Assembly (NCBI GenBank): GCA_034509755.1
Contig: CM067541.1
Coordinates: 23,672,001-23,736,000 of the forward strand
Origin: Anisodus tanguticus
Taxonomy: Eukaryota; Streptophyta; Magnoliopsida; Solanales; Solanaceae
Direction of reading: 5' to 3'
Length of the DNA: 64,000 bases
The stretch's first letter is position 1, and every line of letters begins with the position of its first letter. The notes beneath the pieces were generated by a model. It was not told the DNA's origin. It was given only the letters and a program-made list of their open reading frames with translations, and did not search any database. Shown one piece after another: positions 21,271 to 33,211 of this stretch. A program made the position numbers and the translations under genes.

Positions 21271-22960
21271 TTACAGTGACTCTTGTTGATTAGAATGTGG
21301 GAATATATTATGTACGTGCGACCTAAATTATAATGTCTTACTTAGAATGTATTGGAAATTATCCTAGTATATGGGAACGGATTGCCACAATTGAATCGTC
21401 TGAAGAGTGACCATCAGTAAATTTAAGAAGATCATGTAAAGTGACGTACCCATAATAGTGAGCCCAAGCTATATATAAGGATCGAGTCATCCACGGTAGT
21501 GGAAGGGGACATAAGCCTCTCGTCCTTGTGTAAAGGGCCATACTGCCTATTATTGAGAATTACATGTATCAATGTTAGTAAGCTAAGGCATGCTATAGGT
21601 ATTGGACTGGTAAGGTCTTCAACTTCATTGTGCAGCATGTTGCAATTCTAAATAACAATAACTTGTTAGGGGAAATTGAGGACGAGAACTATGGAACAAT
21701 CGAAGAATGGTTGTAAGAAGTATGAAAACAGTTAATACGTATGAATGCAATGGTATGATCAAGTATCAAGGCAGAATTGTTTTTGTTTAATGACGAGTAG
21801 AAGGAAGGATTATGACAATAAGGATAAAGGTGAATAAGATTATAGTTATGCAGGTTTCACAAAGGTATGAGTACTCCAGAACAGTGTAAGGACCAAAGGT
21901 AGACGGAAGTAACAGTGAGTAAAGCTCGAGATTAGCACCTAAACAGGTGAAAAAGGGGCCAATGACGCTTATAGATACAAGGTAGACATTAAAGATATAT
22001 GTCAAGAGATAATGACATTATAATGAAGATAAAATGTCAGGCAAATACATATGTCTATGAGCATTTTTGAACCGACCAAAGGATCTACGAGATAGATAAG
22101 CTATTGGGTTTACAACTTAACGAGATCAAGGAAATCTTTTCCCAAAGCGCTATTGACAGAAAGTCTTAGCCATGAGGCAGGTGAAAGAATTCAAATCTAT
22201 GTATAATGACTAGGTTTGGATATAGTAGGCCAACGTCATGTAATGCAAATTCTCCAGAATCTTCCACATACAGAATAAGAGAATAATTTAACAACTCATC
22301 CTTTAAGGGGTAGTAACACCAAGGATTGGAATCAGGAGCAATGTTTGAGATTACGTATGTATACCAGAATATTTTAGAATTAAGAAGAGTATGACAAGTA
22401 AGAAAATGAGTGAACAAGTGTCAAAATAAGTAAAGAAAGGAAGTTGTTTATAATTACGAGTAGTGAGAATGTACGAAAAAAAAAGATTATCCTTTCAGAC
22501 CATGAATGAGAGTTAACTACGATGATACACACACTTCAGATTTGATGACATTGTCCATAAAGTGTTCATGATTGAGATACTCCAAATATAAAAGTTTTCA
22601 GCACACCAGTTAGTAAACAAATCTAAGTTGACAATAGAATCATCCACCTACAAGCAACTTGACTAATGTGAGGATGAAGGAGAGAAGTTTATCTGAGGGA
22701 ATGCATCAGTTATATAAGTGGGAGTGCGATTGGAGGAATCATATAGTGACATCCCTATTACTCAGAATACAGTAGGGTCATCCCTCATACTGAAAAAAAA
22801 GGGAATGTCATGATGAAGATCCCATTTTTAGGGAAGATCGGTAAGGATATTTAACAAAAAGATAACCGCAACCTTCGAGTATAATGGGAGAGGGACCCTC
22901 AGGTGGAAGGTCCATTTGTTTATTCCCAATGTAGCAGAATTACAAGAACAGACTATGACG
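21271..22960. other. Gypsy D middle region, no recognisable pol
   Basis: Protease, RT and RNase H would be expected here. I find no coding motif on either strand; all ORFs are short. The sequence may be heavily mutated or replaced. Confidence 0.5.
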
Positions 22961-23989
22961 GAGGTCCATTGCTCATGATATTCCATTCACCCTGGATCTA
23001 CTAAGATGTATCATGATCTCAAAGGTATGTATTGGTGAAATGACATGAAGAGGAACGTTGAGGAGTTTGTAGCTTAGTGTCCTAATTTTCAGCAAGTAAA
23101 CGTGGAGCACCAAAAGTCCGACGGCTTGACTCAGAATATTGAGATCCCGATGTGGAAATGGAAAATGATTAATATGGATTTCATTACGGGTTTACCTCGC
23201 TCTTATCATAATTTTGATTCTATTTGAGTGATTATTGATAGACTGACAAAATTAGCTCAATTCCTGGCGGTCAAAACTACCTACATAGCCGAGGACTACG
23301 CAAAGCTGTATGTTAAGGAGATTGTTCGCCTTCATGGTATGTCTAATTCTATTATATCTGACCGAGGTGCGTAGTTCACAGTTAATTTCTGGAGATCATT
23401 TAAAAAAAGGTTTGGACACTCAAGTTAATCTTAGCACAACTTCCCACTCTTAAACAGACGGGCAGGCCGATTGTACGATTCAAATGCTCGAAGATATGTT
23501 ACGAGCTTGTGTATTGGACTTCAAGGGAAGTTGGGATGATCATCTATCCCTTATTGAATTTGCGTACAATAACAGTTATTATACTAGTATCAAAATGGCT
23601 CCATACGAGGCTTTGTAGGGACGGAAAAATAGATCTCTTATCGGATGGTTCGAAGTAGGTGAATCAAAATTATTTGGGCCTGACCTAGTGCACCAAGCCA
23701 TAGAAAAGGTGAAACTTATCCAAGAACGGATGTTAACCGCTCAGAGTCGTCAAAAGCCATATTCAGATGTGCGATAGCGGGACTTAGAATTCCAAATGGA
23801 TGATTGGGCCTTCTTGAAGATTTCTCCTGTGAAGGGTGTAATGAGATTTGGGAAAAAAAGAAAGCTCAACCGAAGGTATATTGGGTAATATCGTATAATT
23901 CGACGAATCAGACAAGTGGCTTACGACTTGGACTTGCCTTTGGAGTTAGAGTTTGTTCGTCCAGTTTTCCATATTTTCTATTTTGAGAA
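22961..23989 (+). pseudogene. Gypsy D integrase
   Basis: Frames rich in stops still show the integrase order: HPGSTKMYHDLKGMYW, then NMDFITGLPRSYHNFDSI, IIDRLTKLAQFLAVKTTY, SIISDRGA, SWDDHLSLIEFAYNN and MAPYEALYGR-like pieces. A basic VMRFGKKRK-type stretch (23835-23870) follows. In-frame stops at several Trp and Gln positions show inactivity. Confidence 0.8.
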
Positions 23990-24243
23990 CGTGTATTGGA
24001 GATCTTTCCCAGATTGTACCAATTGACGATATGAAAATTTCAAAGGACCTATCATATGAAGAGGTTCCTATTTCTATCTTAGATAGACATGTCCGCAAGT
24101 TGAGGACTAAAGAAGTAGCCTCCGTGAAAGTCCTATGGCGGAATAAGAATGTAGAAGAAATAACGTGGGACGCAGAAGAGGAGATGAAGCACAAATATCC
24201 TTACCTATTTCAGACCAACGCCGAGGTACCGAGAGAAACATAA
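23990..24243 (+). pseudogene. Gypsy D chromodomain
   Basis: The ORF 23953-24243 contains SYEEVPISILDRHVRKLRTK, then VKVLWRNKNVEEITWDAEEE and MKHKYPYLF, the C-terminal chromodomain arrangement of Tekay-type chromoviruses. It is thought to direct integration toward particular chromatin. Confidence 0.8.
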
Positions 24244-24404
24244 GGTGGGTTATATTTTAAATTATTATAATTACTACTTAGTGACCATGTGAGGTCTGGT
24301 ATAATGATGTATGTTATATTATATGGCCCCTTAAATTGGTGGTTGTGTTTCTAGCTACGTGACAGGGATTCGATATGTCACCCAACATTCGAGGATGAAT
24401 GTTT

Positions 24405-24419
24405 CTAAGGGGGGAAGGA
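24405..24419 (+). other. PPT of gypsy D
   Basis: CTAAGGGGGGAAGGA directly precedes TGTAACACC of the 3' LTR. Confidence 0.85.
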
Positions 24420-25606
24420 TGTAACACCTCGTACTTTCGGATGATGGTTGGAGCTGCTAGACGTATGCAAGTAGACTTGAGTCCTGGAGAAATTTATTAT
24501 AACTAGGTATTCACTTCAAGAGCTTAGTATAGAAATGGATGCGGTCCCGAAACAATTTAGGATACAACAAGTGTGACGACGGGGATTAATAATAGTAGTT
24601 GTATGTCCTAAAAGTGGTTATGGACTAGTGCTATATCGCATGATTTTTCCATTGAGTATATGAAGTATGTTAAAGGTGATTATTATTTAAGTAAATTGAG
24701 ATGGAGAACTTAATTATGTGTGTAATTGATTAAATGTTGGATTTTAGCGGAGATAAAGAATGGAATAAAGATATCAGATCAGTGATGAAATGTCATCACC
24801 TTTCCAGGTGGCAGTAGAAGGGAAAGTAAAATCGTGACTATGCACTAGTATGAGTTGGTAGCAATATTTTGTGTAGAGTAACCATTATGAAATGATTACA
24901 TATAAATGGACAAACTTTATTTAGTATAAGCCTTGGATAATTTCCTTCAAAGTGAAGTACTGTCAACTGCCTTTAGCTCTAGTTTATTTTTTAGGACTCA
25001 ACGTGTTGTGAGATTTCATTTTATGCTAAGCCACTTCTCTTTGCATTTAATAGGAAGCAATGCTTAGCAATTATGGGTATCGTTTCGTAGAAATTATAGG
25101 CAACAAGTATTAGCAAAACATGAGAAGTAACATACAATTTGGGTATTTATTAATGCCGAGAAGTATTAGCAAAACATCATGGTTGATTCGTATGATGCGT
25201 TGAGGTGAGCAAGGGAAACTCTAAATGTTGTAGCCACGGTTTGAGAATGAAGCGATATACAACTTGCGTACATTGTGTTGACGAGTAGACCAACGGAAAG
25301 TATGTTAAGACAAATCCTTCTTTCTTTTGGCATGTTCTAAGTGCAAAATGTAAACGTAATACTGTCCCATAAATGATTCTACTCTTAGTAGTTAAGAATG
25401 TTCATGTTATTCATTCCTATTTTCAAAGCATGTCTAAATATGTTCCTAAATACCTATTTGAGGCATATGAGAAATATATTAATATTCATAATGTTAATCG
25501 GAGGTGAAGCGGCATTACGTCACTCCGATAAACTCAGAATGTTTTATTATCATTCATGCATTTTATTCATGTATCACCCTTGAACCACATGCGTTATATA
25601 AACTAT
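24420..25606 (+). repeat. 3' LTR of gypsy D, first part
   Basis: Collinear with 18172-18660 at the start, for example GAAACAATTTAGGAT and GATGAAATGTCATCACC. It is interrupted at 25607 by element E with a perfect TSD. Confidence 0.85.
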
Positions 25607-25897
25607 TATCACGACCCAAACCGGAAAGCCGCGGCAGGCACCCGGACCCTACCCGATGGGCACCACATTTACACTCCACCCTTAATCATATTTAACACAG
25701 ACTGAGCCGTGATAGATTAAATATAGTTTTAACCCAAAATCCCCAGCTTATCTATTTATATACCAAGGCCGGTAAGGCCTTACATGACACTAACTACAGG
25801 ACACTTGTCTATAAGCCTCTAAAGAGTAAACATACCATGACCAGACCGCGACTCCGAAATGAATAGAGCGCTCCCAATATCAGCTGAACCAACAACC
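25607..25897 (-). repeat. LTR-a of E (terminal fragment)
   Basis: In plus orientation it starts TATCACGACCCAAACCGG and continues like 26936-27200. It has the genuine LTR terminus next to the TSD but only about 290 bp of the LTR. Confidence 0.75.
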
Positions 25898-26935
25898 CAT
25901 TACTCCAAAATCAGTTCAATCAAGGTTATTATTGCCTAACTTATGCATACAAATAGTTTTAAAGCCATTTCATGACTCAACTAAAATTACACCAAACTTA
26001 GACAACAACCTTATCAATCCACATACAAAATCCACATATTCCTTTGATTAATACAAACATATAACCATGTACCGATTACACACAATACATCATTTATTTA
26101 AAAGCAACTAATTTAAAGATCTTAAGGATTTATCGGGATAGGTACTAGGACAACCTTATACTCTTGTTGGTGAATCTGCACTATCCTACCTTGGTGCTAT
26201 ATATGACCTCGATCCGATATACTTCGAAGTGGAACCCTCTTATCCTTACTACCCACTCGCCTTCTCCTTTCCTGTCTCCTATCTCCCCCTGGCGTGTATC
26301 TCACAACATAGACCGGTGAGCCCTGATTAACGGATCCCCAAGATTGAGGACTATCCGGAATCTCGGAAGGGTCGGGGTCATTGAATGACATGTATACCCG
26401 GTCATTGCATGATATTTGAGGAAAATACGGTTGTACCCGTCCCTATGTTGTTCCCCATATCCCATGGTCAGTTGGGCCTGACACTGACACTAAAGTCCTT
26501 GGTGAAGTCAGGACTTCCCCAACCCTACTTCCCGTTGGAGGAACCGAGGGTGTTCGAGCGAGTGACTCATATGGATATTCAGATGGATCCTCCTCCATAG
26601 ACTTTATGATTTCTGATGGATCTGAGTCCATGGTATAACTCACCTCTCTTCTTTCAATTTCTGTAACCATCCGACCCGTGCCAGCGGGTGGTATCTGTCT
26701 AGAATCTTATCTTGCGACAATACCCGCGTTCTTATTATCCGAGGTGCTTCTCATTGTGGACGTTACTGCAGTTCAAATGAGAAAATTTGATTAGGAGCCA
26801 ATACTCTCACGACTCAGCTCTATCGAACGATCTAGATTATGAAAGAATGGAAACAACTCTAAATGCCCTGTAGCTTCCTGCTTATAAGTGTGGCGCGCAA
26901 CACACCCATAACCAAGACTCTACAAGACATGACAT
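25898..26935 (-). pseudogene. E leader and gag N-terminus, second copy
   Basis: Near-duplicate of 32187-33211, beginning at the same ATTACTCCAAAATCAG boundary. The gag frame is broken (fragments 26670-26443 and 26391-26197), with SDPSEI, SVSGPTDHGIWGTT and SPQSWGSVNQGSP recognisable. The leader part matches the post-PBS leader of gypsy D. Confidence 0.7.
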
Positions 26936-29234
26936 GCACCCGGACCCTACCCGCCGCGCACCACATTTACACTCCACCCTTAATCATATTTAACACGGAC
27001 TGAGCCATGATAGATTAAATAAAGTTTTAACCCAAAAGCCCCAGCTTACCCATTTATATACCAAGGCCGGCAAAGCCTTACATGACACTAACTACAGGAC
27101 ACCTGTCTATAAGCCTCTAAAGAGTAAACATACCACGCCCAGACCGCAACTCCGAAATAAATAGAGCGCTCCCAATATCAGCTGAACCAGCAACCCACTA
27201 GGGCAAACTGTCACTCTCCCAATATAAACCTTCGAGCATAAAACGCAGCGCCCCTCGACAAAAGGGATGTCAGTACGACTGATGTACTGAGTATGCCAGG
27301 CATAAGAAATAACATAGCAGAGACATATCATAGTCTAAAACAGAAACAACTGAACATCAGTAAATGCCTCTGAGGGCCCTAATACACATGTCTAAATGTT
27401 ATGCACAATGCAATATAAATATATATCAGCCTTTTCGGGCATTTTCCTTACCATATTAGCCTTTCTGGGCATCATACCATATAATGATAAAAGAATATAT
27501 GCACAATGCAAATGCGGTATGCTAATGTCCACACATGAATCCTCCCATAACCGCCTTCGTGGGGATCATGTTATATCGCCACACAAGGGCATCACATCAT
27601 TATATCATATTGGCTTATTCAGGCTCTTTTTGTGATAGTCTGTACCAACTGCGGGTGGTGTGCGTATATACAGCCTTTTTCCCTTTCCCCAACTCTCATA
27701 CATATATATATATAATATTTATCATATAGTAATGTGCATAGCACAAGTAGTCCGGGGTAATATATGAATGCAATGCCAATGAAATGCACGAATAATAATA
27801 AACATCCGGAGCGACATAATATCCTTTACACCTTTGGTTAACATTGGGAAACATCTACATCTTTTCCGGTGTGCCTTAATAAGGTCTTAGAAACATATTT
27901 GGACATTCTTTCAACATATGAGTCAATAACTTGATCATTCATAACTACTAAGAGTAGAGTACTTTATGTAGCAACACGATAGTTATGTTTCGCTCATAGA
28001 ATTATGCCAAAAGAATGAAAGAGCCTTGCATACCTTATTGTCGAAATCATCTAAGTTCTGCGGGTCCTTGTAAGCTCCATGAACGATTGTCTACATCATA
28101 CGGATGATTTAAATCATAATCGACTCATAATATTAGAAACAGATTCTTAGGGACATTCTAACGAATACCTTGAACGCGTAGAACGTATATTCCCTCTATA
28201 TCAAAACCTATGTAAGTAGCGAAACACCCAACCCTCTTAATCCTTCTTTTTACTGCTACAATCCCCAAAATAGTACAACGATTTCACATGCAATCCCAGT
28301 AACTTACAATTACGGCAGTCCCGACAACACCCAACCCAAATTTAGAATTTTTGATAATTGTCTTAGAACTAGTGACAAGAATCAAATTCTGAAATTGTAC
28401 AAACTTTAGGAACAAGAAAGGTTACCTCTGTTAAACACGACGACGAGAATCGCCGGAACCCTTTCGCTCGTACTGGACTCCGACCGACAGAACCAGAAAC
28501 ACTGGAATCGTTTGCTTGAGCCTTGCCGAGACTCAAAGTCTCGGCTTGGTTTCTGAACCTTCAATCTTGCTTCAAGGTTTCAATTCCACTGGAACTAAGG
28601 TCTAGAACACCACGAATTTCTCCCCTTTTTGGTTATATGAAAGCTCACAGAAATCCCCAAATTCGACCGAGAATTTCAGGGAGTTTTATGAATGAGAATT
28701 TTACCCCAAAAATAATTTCTACAAAGCCTAAGGAATGGAGGTCTTTAAAAATGGAGAAGATTATGGAAGATTGGAGAAGATGGAGGCTTTAATACAGAGA
28801 AGGAGGTGAACGACTTGGAGACTTGGGAGTCTGCCGCCGATCGAGTATAAGGTGTAGTCACTTGAGCCAAGTGTTATAACACTCCACGTAATGTCCCAAA
28901 GTATAATTAATTAATCCCATAATTAATTAATTATACACACAATTAAATCCCCGATCTCAAATTATTTAAATGCCGGCAATTTATAAAATCCTCTTATACC
29001 TAAAGTCATAATTCCTGTAATATAATACTAGTCTATAACCTCTTCGGGGATACACAATTATTATTAATGCTCCCCGTCATCACACTTATTAAATCCAAAA
29101 TTATTTCGGGATCACATCCTTTTACATACTAATTTCCTTTTTAGCAACGTGAGTGCAACATAAACTTCCCGGAGTTCGGTCTACTTGCCTACGTTTATGT
29201 GTTCAACCGTTACCCGAAAATACGGGGTGTTACA
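26936..29234 (-). repeat. LTR-b of E
   Basis: Collinear with LTR-c over 2.3 kb. In plus orientation it ends AATACGGGGTGTTACA next to the PPT complement. It contains a short antisense ORF (28523-28792) also present in LTR-c, simply a product of LTR identity. Confidence 0.85.
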
Positions 29235-29250
29235 TCCTCTCCCCCTTAGA
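29235..29250 (-). other. PPT of E
   Basis: On the minus strand: TAAGGGGGAGAGGA directly before the LTR start TGTAACACC. Confidence 0.8.
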
Positions 29251-32186
29251 AACATTCGTCCTCGAATGTCGGTATGACATAACTAACTCTTGTCACAATA
29301 AAAATGAACACACAGTTGACCAAGTTCAGTAAAAGCTAGTGAGGAAGTATCAAATTTGTCATTCTCATTCATCAAAAATAGGGGATACGACATTCATGGA
29401 TTAATTCAGATTATCATTTAGATTGTGAGAAGATACATATCAATCTATGACTACCTCTAAAGAATAGACTCGAGTTTCATATACACACAAAAATAAACAC
29501 ATAGTTATACCTTCCAACTTTAGTAATCTTGTGTGAAGCATTCTTTGTCTAGCTAATTGCTTATATAGAAAGTTAATAGAGTGATGGATTCTTGCCTAGG
29601 TCTGTAGTATATCTTATACATTCTTTAAATTCAAACAATAGGTAAAGAAGGTAGAGGATCCTAACATCTAGTTTAGAGTCATATATGCAACATAGTTATT
29701 TAAAACAATTCACAAATCATTGCAATTAATCATGCTTCAACTATTTTATCATCCCGTGACTAATTCAGATCAAGTTTCCAGGTTTCTTCTAACTTCTTAG
29801 TCTCCCTGCTAGTGTTTAAACCAGTTCAGTTGATCATTTTTTTTGCACTAGTTTAAGCTAGAGTACAGCAAACACAACTGTTTATTTTCAACTCCACCCC
29901 TGCCTAGGATTTACCGCAACATCTGCCTCAAAGTAAAGGCAACAACATGTGCTTGAACATGGCACAATTCTTACCAAAATGCAGCATTGATAACAATAGC
30001 AAGTAACAACAAAACAACAGCCAAACAATAGCCAAACAGTAGCCAAATAGCAGCCAAACAACAGTCAAACAGCAGCAACAAGTGACCTCAAACAACAACC
30101 AGAACATGGTAGCTAAATGCATAAAAAAATAACAGGTATACACAGTAACCAACTCAATATAACAGTGTCAATAACCAATGTAGCAGCTAATGTAAAACAA
30201 TCATCAGTATTCAAAAAATGGAACACATACAGCAACAACCAGCCCCCCTCACCAGCAGTAGCCACTCCCCATTTTGAAACAACAACCACATAGCCTTAAA
30301 GCGTAACTAAACAGCCTTAACAACAACCATAAATGAGCCAGAAATGCAGCAATTATTTGTACTAAAGCACAGTAGATTAGCAGCCTATTTAACACAACAA
30401 GGCAACTCAACAAGTGCAATAGCTGAAGCAAACCACAGTAGTAAATAGCAACCATTGATCTCAAGTTACAACAACTCAGGGAAACATAGCAGCATATGGC
30501 AGGAATTAATAGTAAAACAACAGCCACAACTCAAAGGGTATAAGATCATTTCTCAAAGTGCAATATTTTGAGGATCTCACAAGTGCATTTTTCATAGCAT
30601 GGATATCATGTCTTAAAGAAGGAACTGAAATACTCAACCTAGACAAAGTAGCATTTCAACATATAAAAGCATGTTCTTATCAGTTCCAACATCATAAAAT
30701 ATTAGATTAAGTATTCTTGATAGAGCTAAAATTTGTATATTTTAACTAAGTCCATCAGAGTTTGAGTATGTGTATGACCATATGAGCATACTTATAAAGG
30801 AAATGACCATATGAGCATACTTATAAAGGCAAGACTAAAAAAGTTGAGGCAATAGGCAAACAATAAACTTGGCCAAATAAGTAGATTATGCTAACCACCA
30901 TATTGTTTTAGCAGTAAAAATAAAATGACCAATTTATGCACGATAAGGGACAAAACTAGTGTAAACTTGCACCTGAACAACTAATCAATTTTATCCTCTT
31001 ATTTTATCATGGAGAAAAGAAACATTTGATCCATGTATTAAGCTAAACTGGACATACAAACTTAACAAGTGAAATTTTTAAGCTTGGAATGACATTCTTA
31101 ACTTGTAAGGTTACTTAAATGGTCAACACCAATTATGAACACATATCTAAGTAGCAGACAACTAGATAAATGAAGAAATATTCATAGGGGATACTCACAA
31201 ACACAAGGCCTTAGTATCCCATGATTTAAAATATAGAATGAACCAGTTATACATCTTTAAGATTTCAGAACATACAACAGTATAATGGCCAGACTTCAAT
31301 TCAATTTTTTTAATTCTTAGAGCAAAGTCATGGCATGGTTATGTGTGACAATGATATAAACACACATGATATATACATAAAACCAAGCATATATATGCAT
31401 GGCAGAGCTACCAGCAGGGTACAAATATGACCACTTAGCATAAACATTCAACAGAGGCTATAAGATAGATATGAATGGCTTCCACATACACAACACACAT
31501 GACTTATGTAAGATTTAGATAGGCTTCATGCTACATCAACTTGGGCTCAAATGTCAACAAGATAATTACTAGGGTCCAAATCATCAATCTAGAACAATGC
31601 CAAAGGACTTAAGCTAGATCCATACTAAGTTTAACTAGCAGAGATAGGCATAATACTTAAGCAAGCAGATTAGCTGAATACCGAACCAAGTACACATCTC
31701 ATGGATTAACAGATACATTTCCTAAGAAAACAAATCATGCACTAAACTTCCTTTTCAACATATAACAAACCTCTTGGATTAGTGTTAAGCTCATTAAGTC
31801 CAACAATAAACTAAAATAAGTCCTCTGGTTTCAATTTTTTTCCCTAGGCAGTTTATACCACATTATGCATCCATAGATCCATAGAAGTAACAAAGTATTA
31901 ATAGCAAGGACAGGACATCATGTAGTCACATTTGAAGATAAACATGTCATTGGAAAACCACATGTAGGCTATATTACTTCAAATCATTGGATACCACATG
32001 GAAAGAGCAGAATAGTAAGCCAATGTACTCCCTTTAGGCATATACTAAGCAAATGTTATTGTGGTAACTATGTGAAAAAGATAATAGGAGCTACACAAGT
32101 CTTTTCACTATAACCAATAAATTATATATTACTCCTAGCCTTAAGTTAGATCCATATCAAGTCGAAATTATCTCTAACAAACATTA
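29251..32186. other. E internal non-coding region
   Basis: About 2.9 kb without coding motifs on either strand. It includes a CAACAAC/AGCCAAACA-rich low-complexity tract (29990-30110 and 30230-30540). Conserved position between gag and PPT suggests a domain that replaced pol, as in large retrotransposon derivatives. The 30249-30527 minus ORF lies in the low-complexity part and is not credible as a gene. Confidence 0.5.
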
Positions 32187-33211
32187 ATTACTCCAAAATC
32201 AGTTCAATCAAGGTTATTATTGCCTAACTTATGCATACAAACAGTTTTAAAGCCATTTCATGTCTCAACTAAAATTACACCAAACTTATACAACAACCTT
32301 ATTAATCCACATACAAAATCCACATATTCCTTTGATTAATCAAAACATATAACCATGTACCGATTACACACAATACATCATTTATTTAAAAGCAACTAAT
32401 TTAAAGATCTTAAGGATTTATCGGGATAGGTACTAGGACAGCCTTATGCTCTTATTGGTGAATCTGCACTATCCTGCATTGGTCCTATATATGAGCCTCG
32501 ATCTGATACACTTCGGAATGGAACCCTCTTATCCTTACTACCCAATCGCCTTCTCCTTTCCTGTCTCCTGTCTTGCCCTGGCGTGTATCCCACAACATAG
32601 ACCGGCGACCCTGATTAACGGATCCCCAAGATTGAGGACTACCCGGAATCTCTGAATGGCCGGGGTCATTGAGTGACATGCATACCCGGTCATGGCGTGA
32701 TATCTGAGGAAAATCCAGTTGTACCCGTCCCTGTGTTGTTCCCCCTATCACATGGTCAGTTGGGCCCGACACTGACACTAAAGTCCTTGGTGAAGTCGGG
32801 ACTTCCCCAACCCCACTACCCGCTGGAGGAACCGAGGGTGTTTGAGCGGGTGACTCATATGGATCCTCCTCCATAGACTCCATGATTTCTGATGGATCTG
32901 AGTCTATGGTATAAGTCACCACTCTTCTTTCAATTTCTGTAACCATCCGACCCGTGCCAGCGGGTGGTATCTGTCTAGAATCTTGTCTTGCGACAGTACT
33001 CGCGTTCTTATTATCCGAGGTGCTTCTCATTGTGGATGTTACTGCAGTTCAAATGAGAAAATTTGATTAGGAGCCAATACTCTCACGACTCAGCTCTATC
33101 GAACGATCTAAATTATGAAAGAATGGAAACAACTCTAAATGCCCTGTAGCTTCCTGCTTATAAGTGTGGCGCGCAACACACCCATAACCAAGACTCTATT
33201 AGACATGACAT
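32187..33211 (-). pseudogene. E leader and gag N-terminus, first copy
   Basis: The ORF from the ATG at 33030 to 32485 (181 codons) starts MRSTSDNKNASTVARQDS and is rich in Pro, Ser and Thr, like the start of gypsy gag polyproteins. A leader of about 180 bp before it matches the D leader (20590-20700), including GAGTCTTG and GGGTGT. Capsid and nucleocapsid domains are absent, so this is a gag fragment. Identification rests mainly on context. Confidence 0.55.

Noticed and set aside
28523..28792. 89-codon plus-strand ORF, repeated at 34788-35057
   Set aside because: Present twice only because it lies in LTR-b and LTR-c of element E, antisense to the element; no domain and no independent evidence of coding.
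30249..30527. Hydrophobic 92-codon minus ORF that could look like a membrane protein
   Set aside because: Arises from CAACAAC/GCAGC low-complexity sequence in the E interior; no start context or homologous copy.
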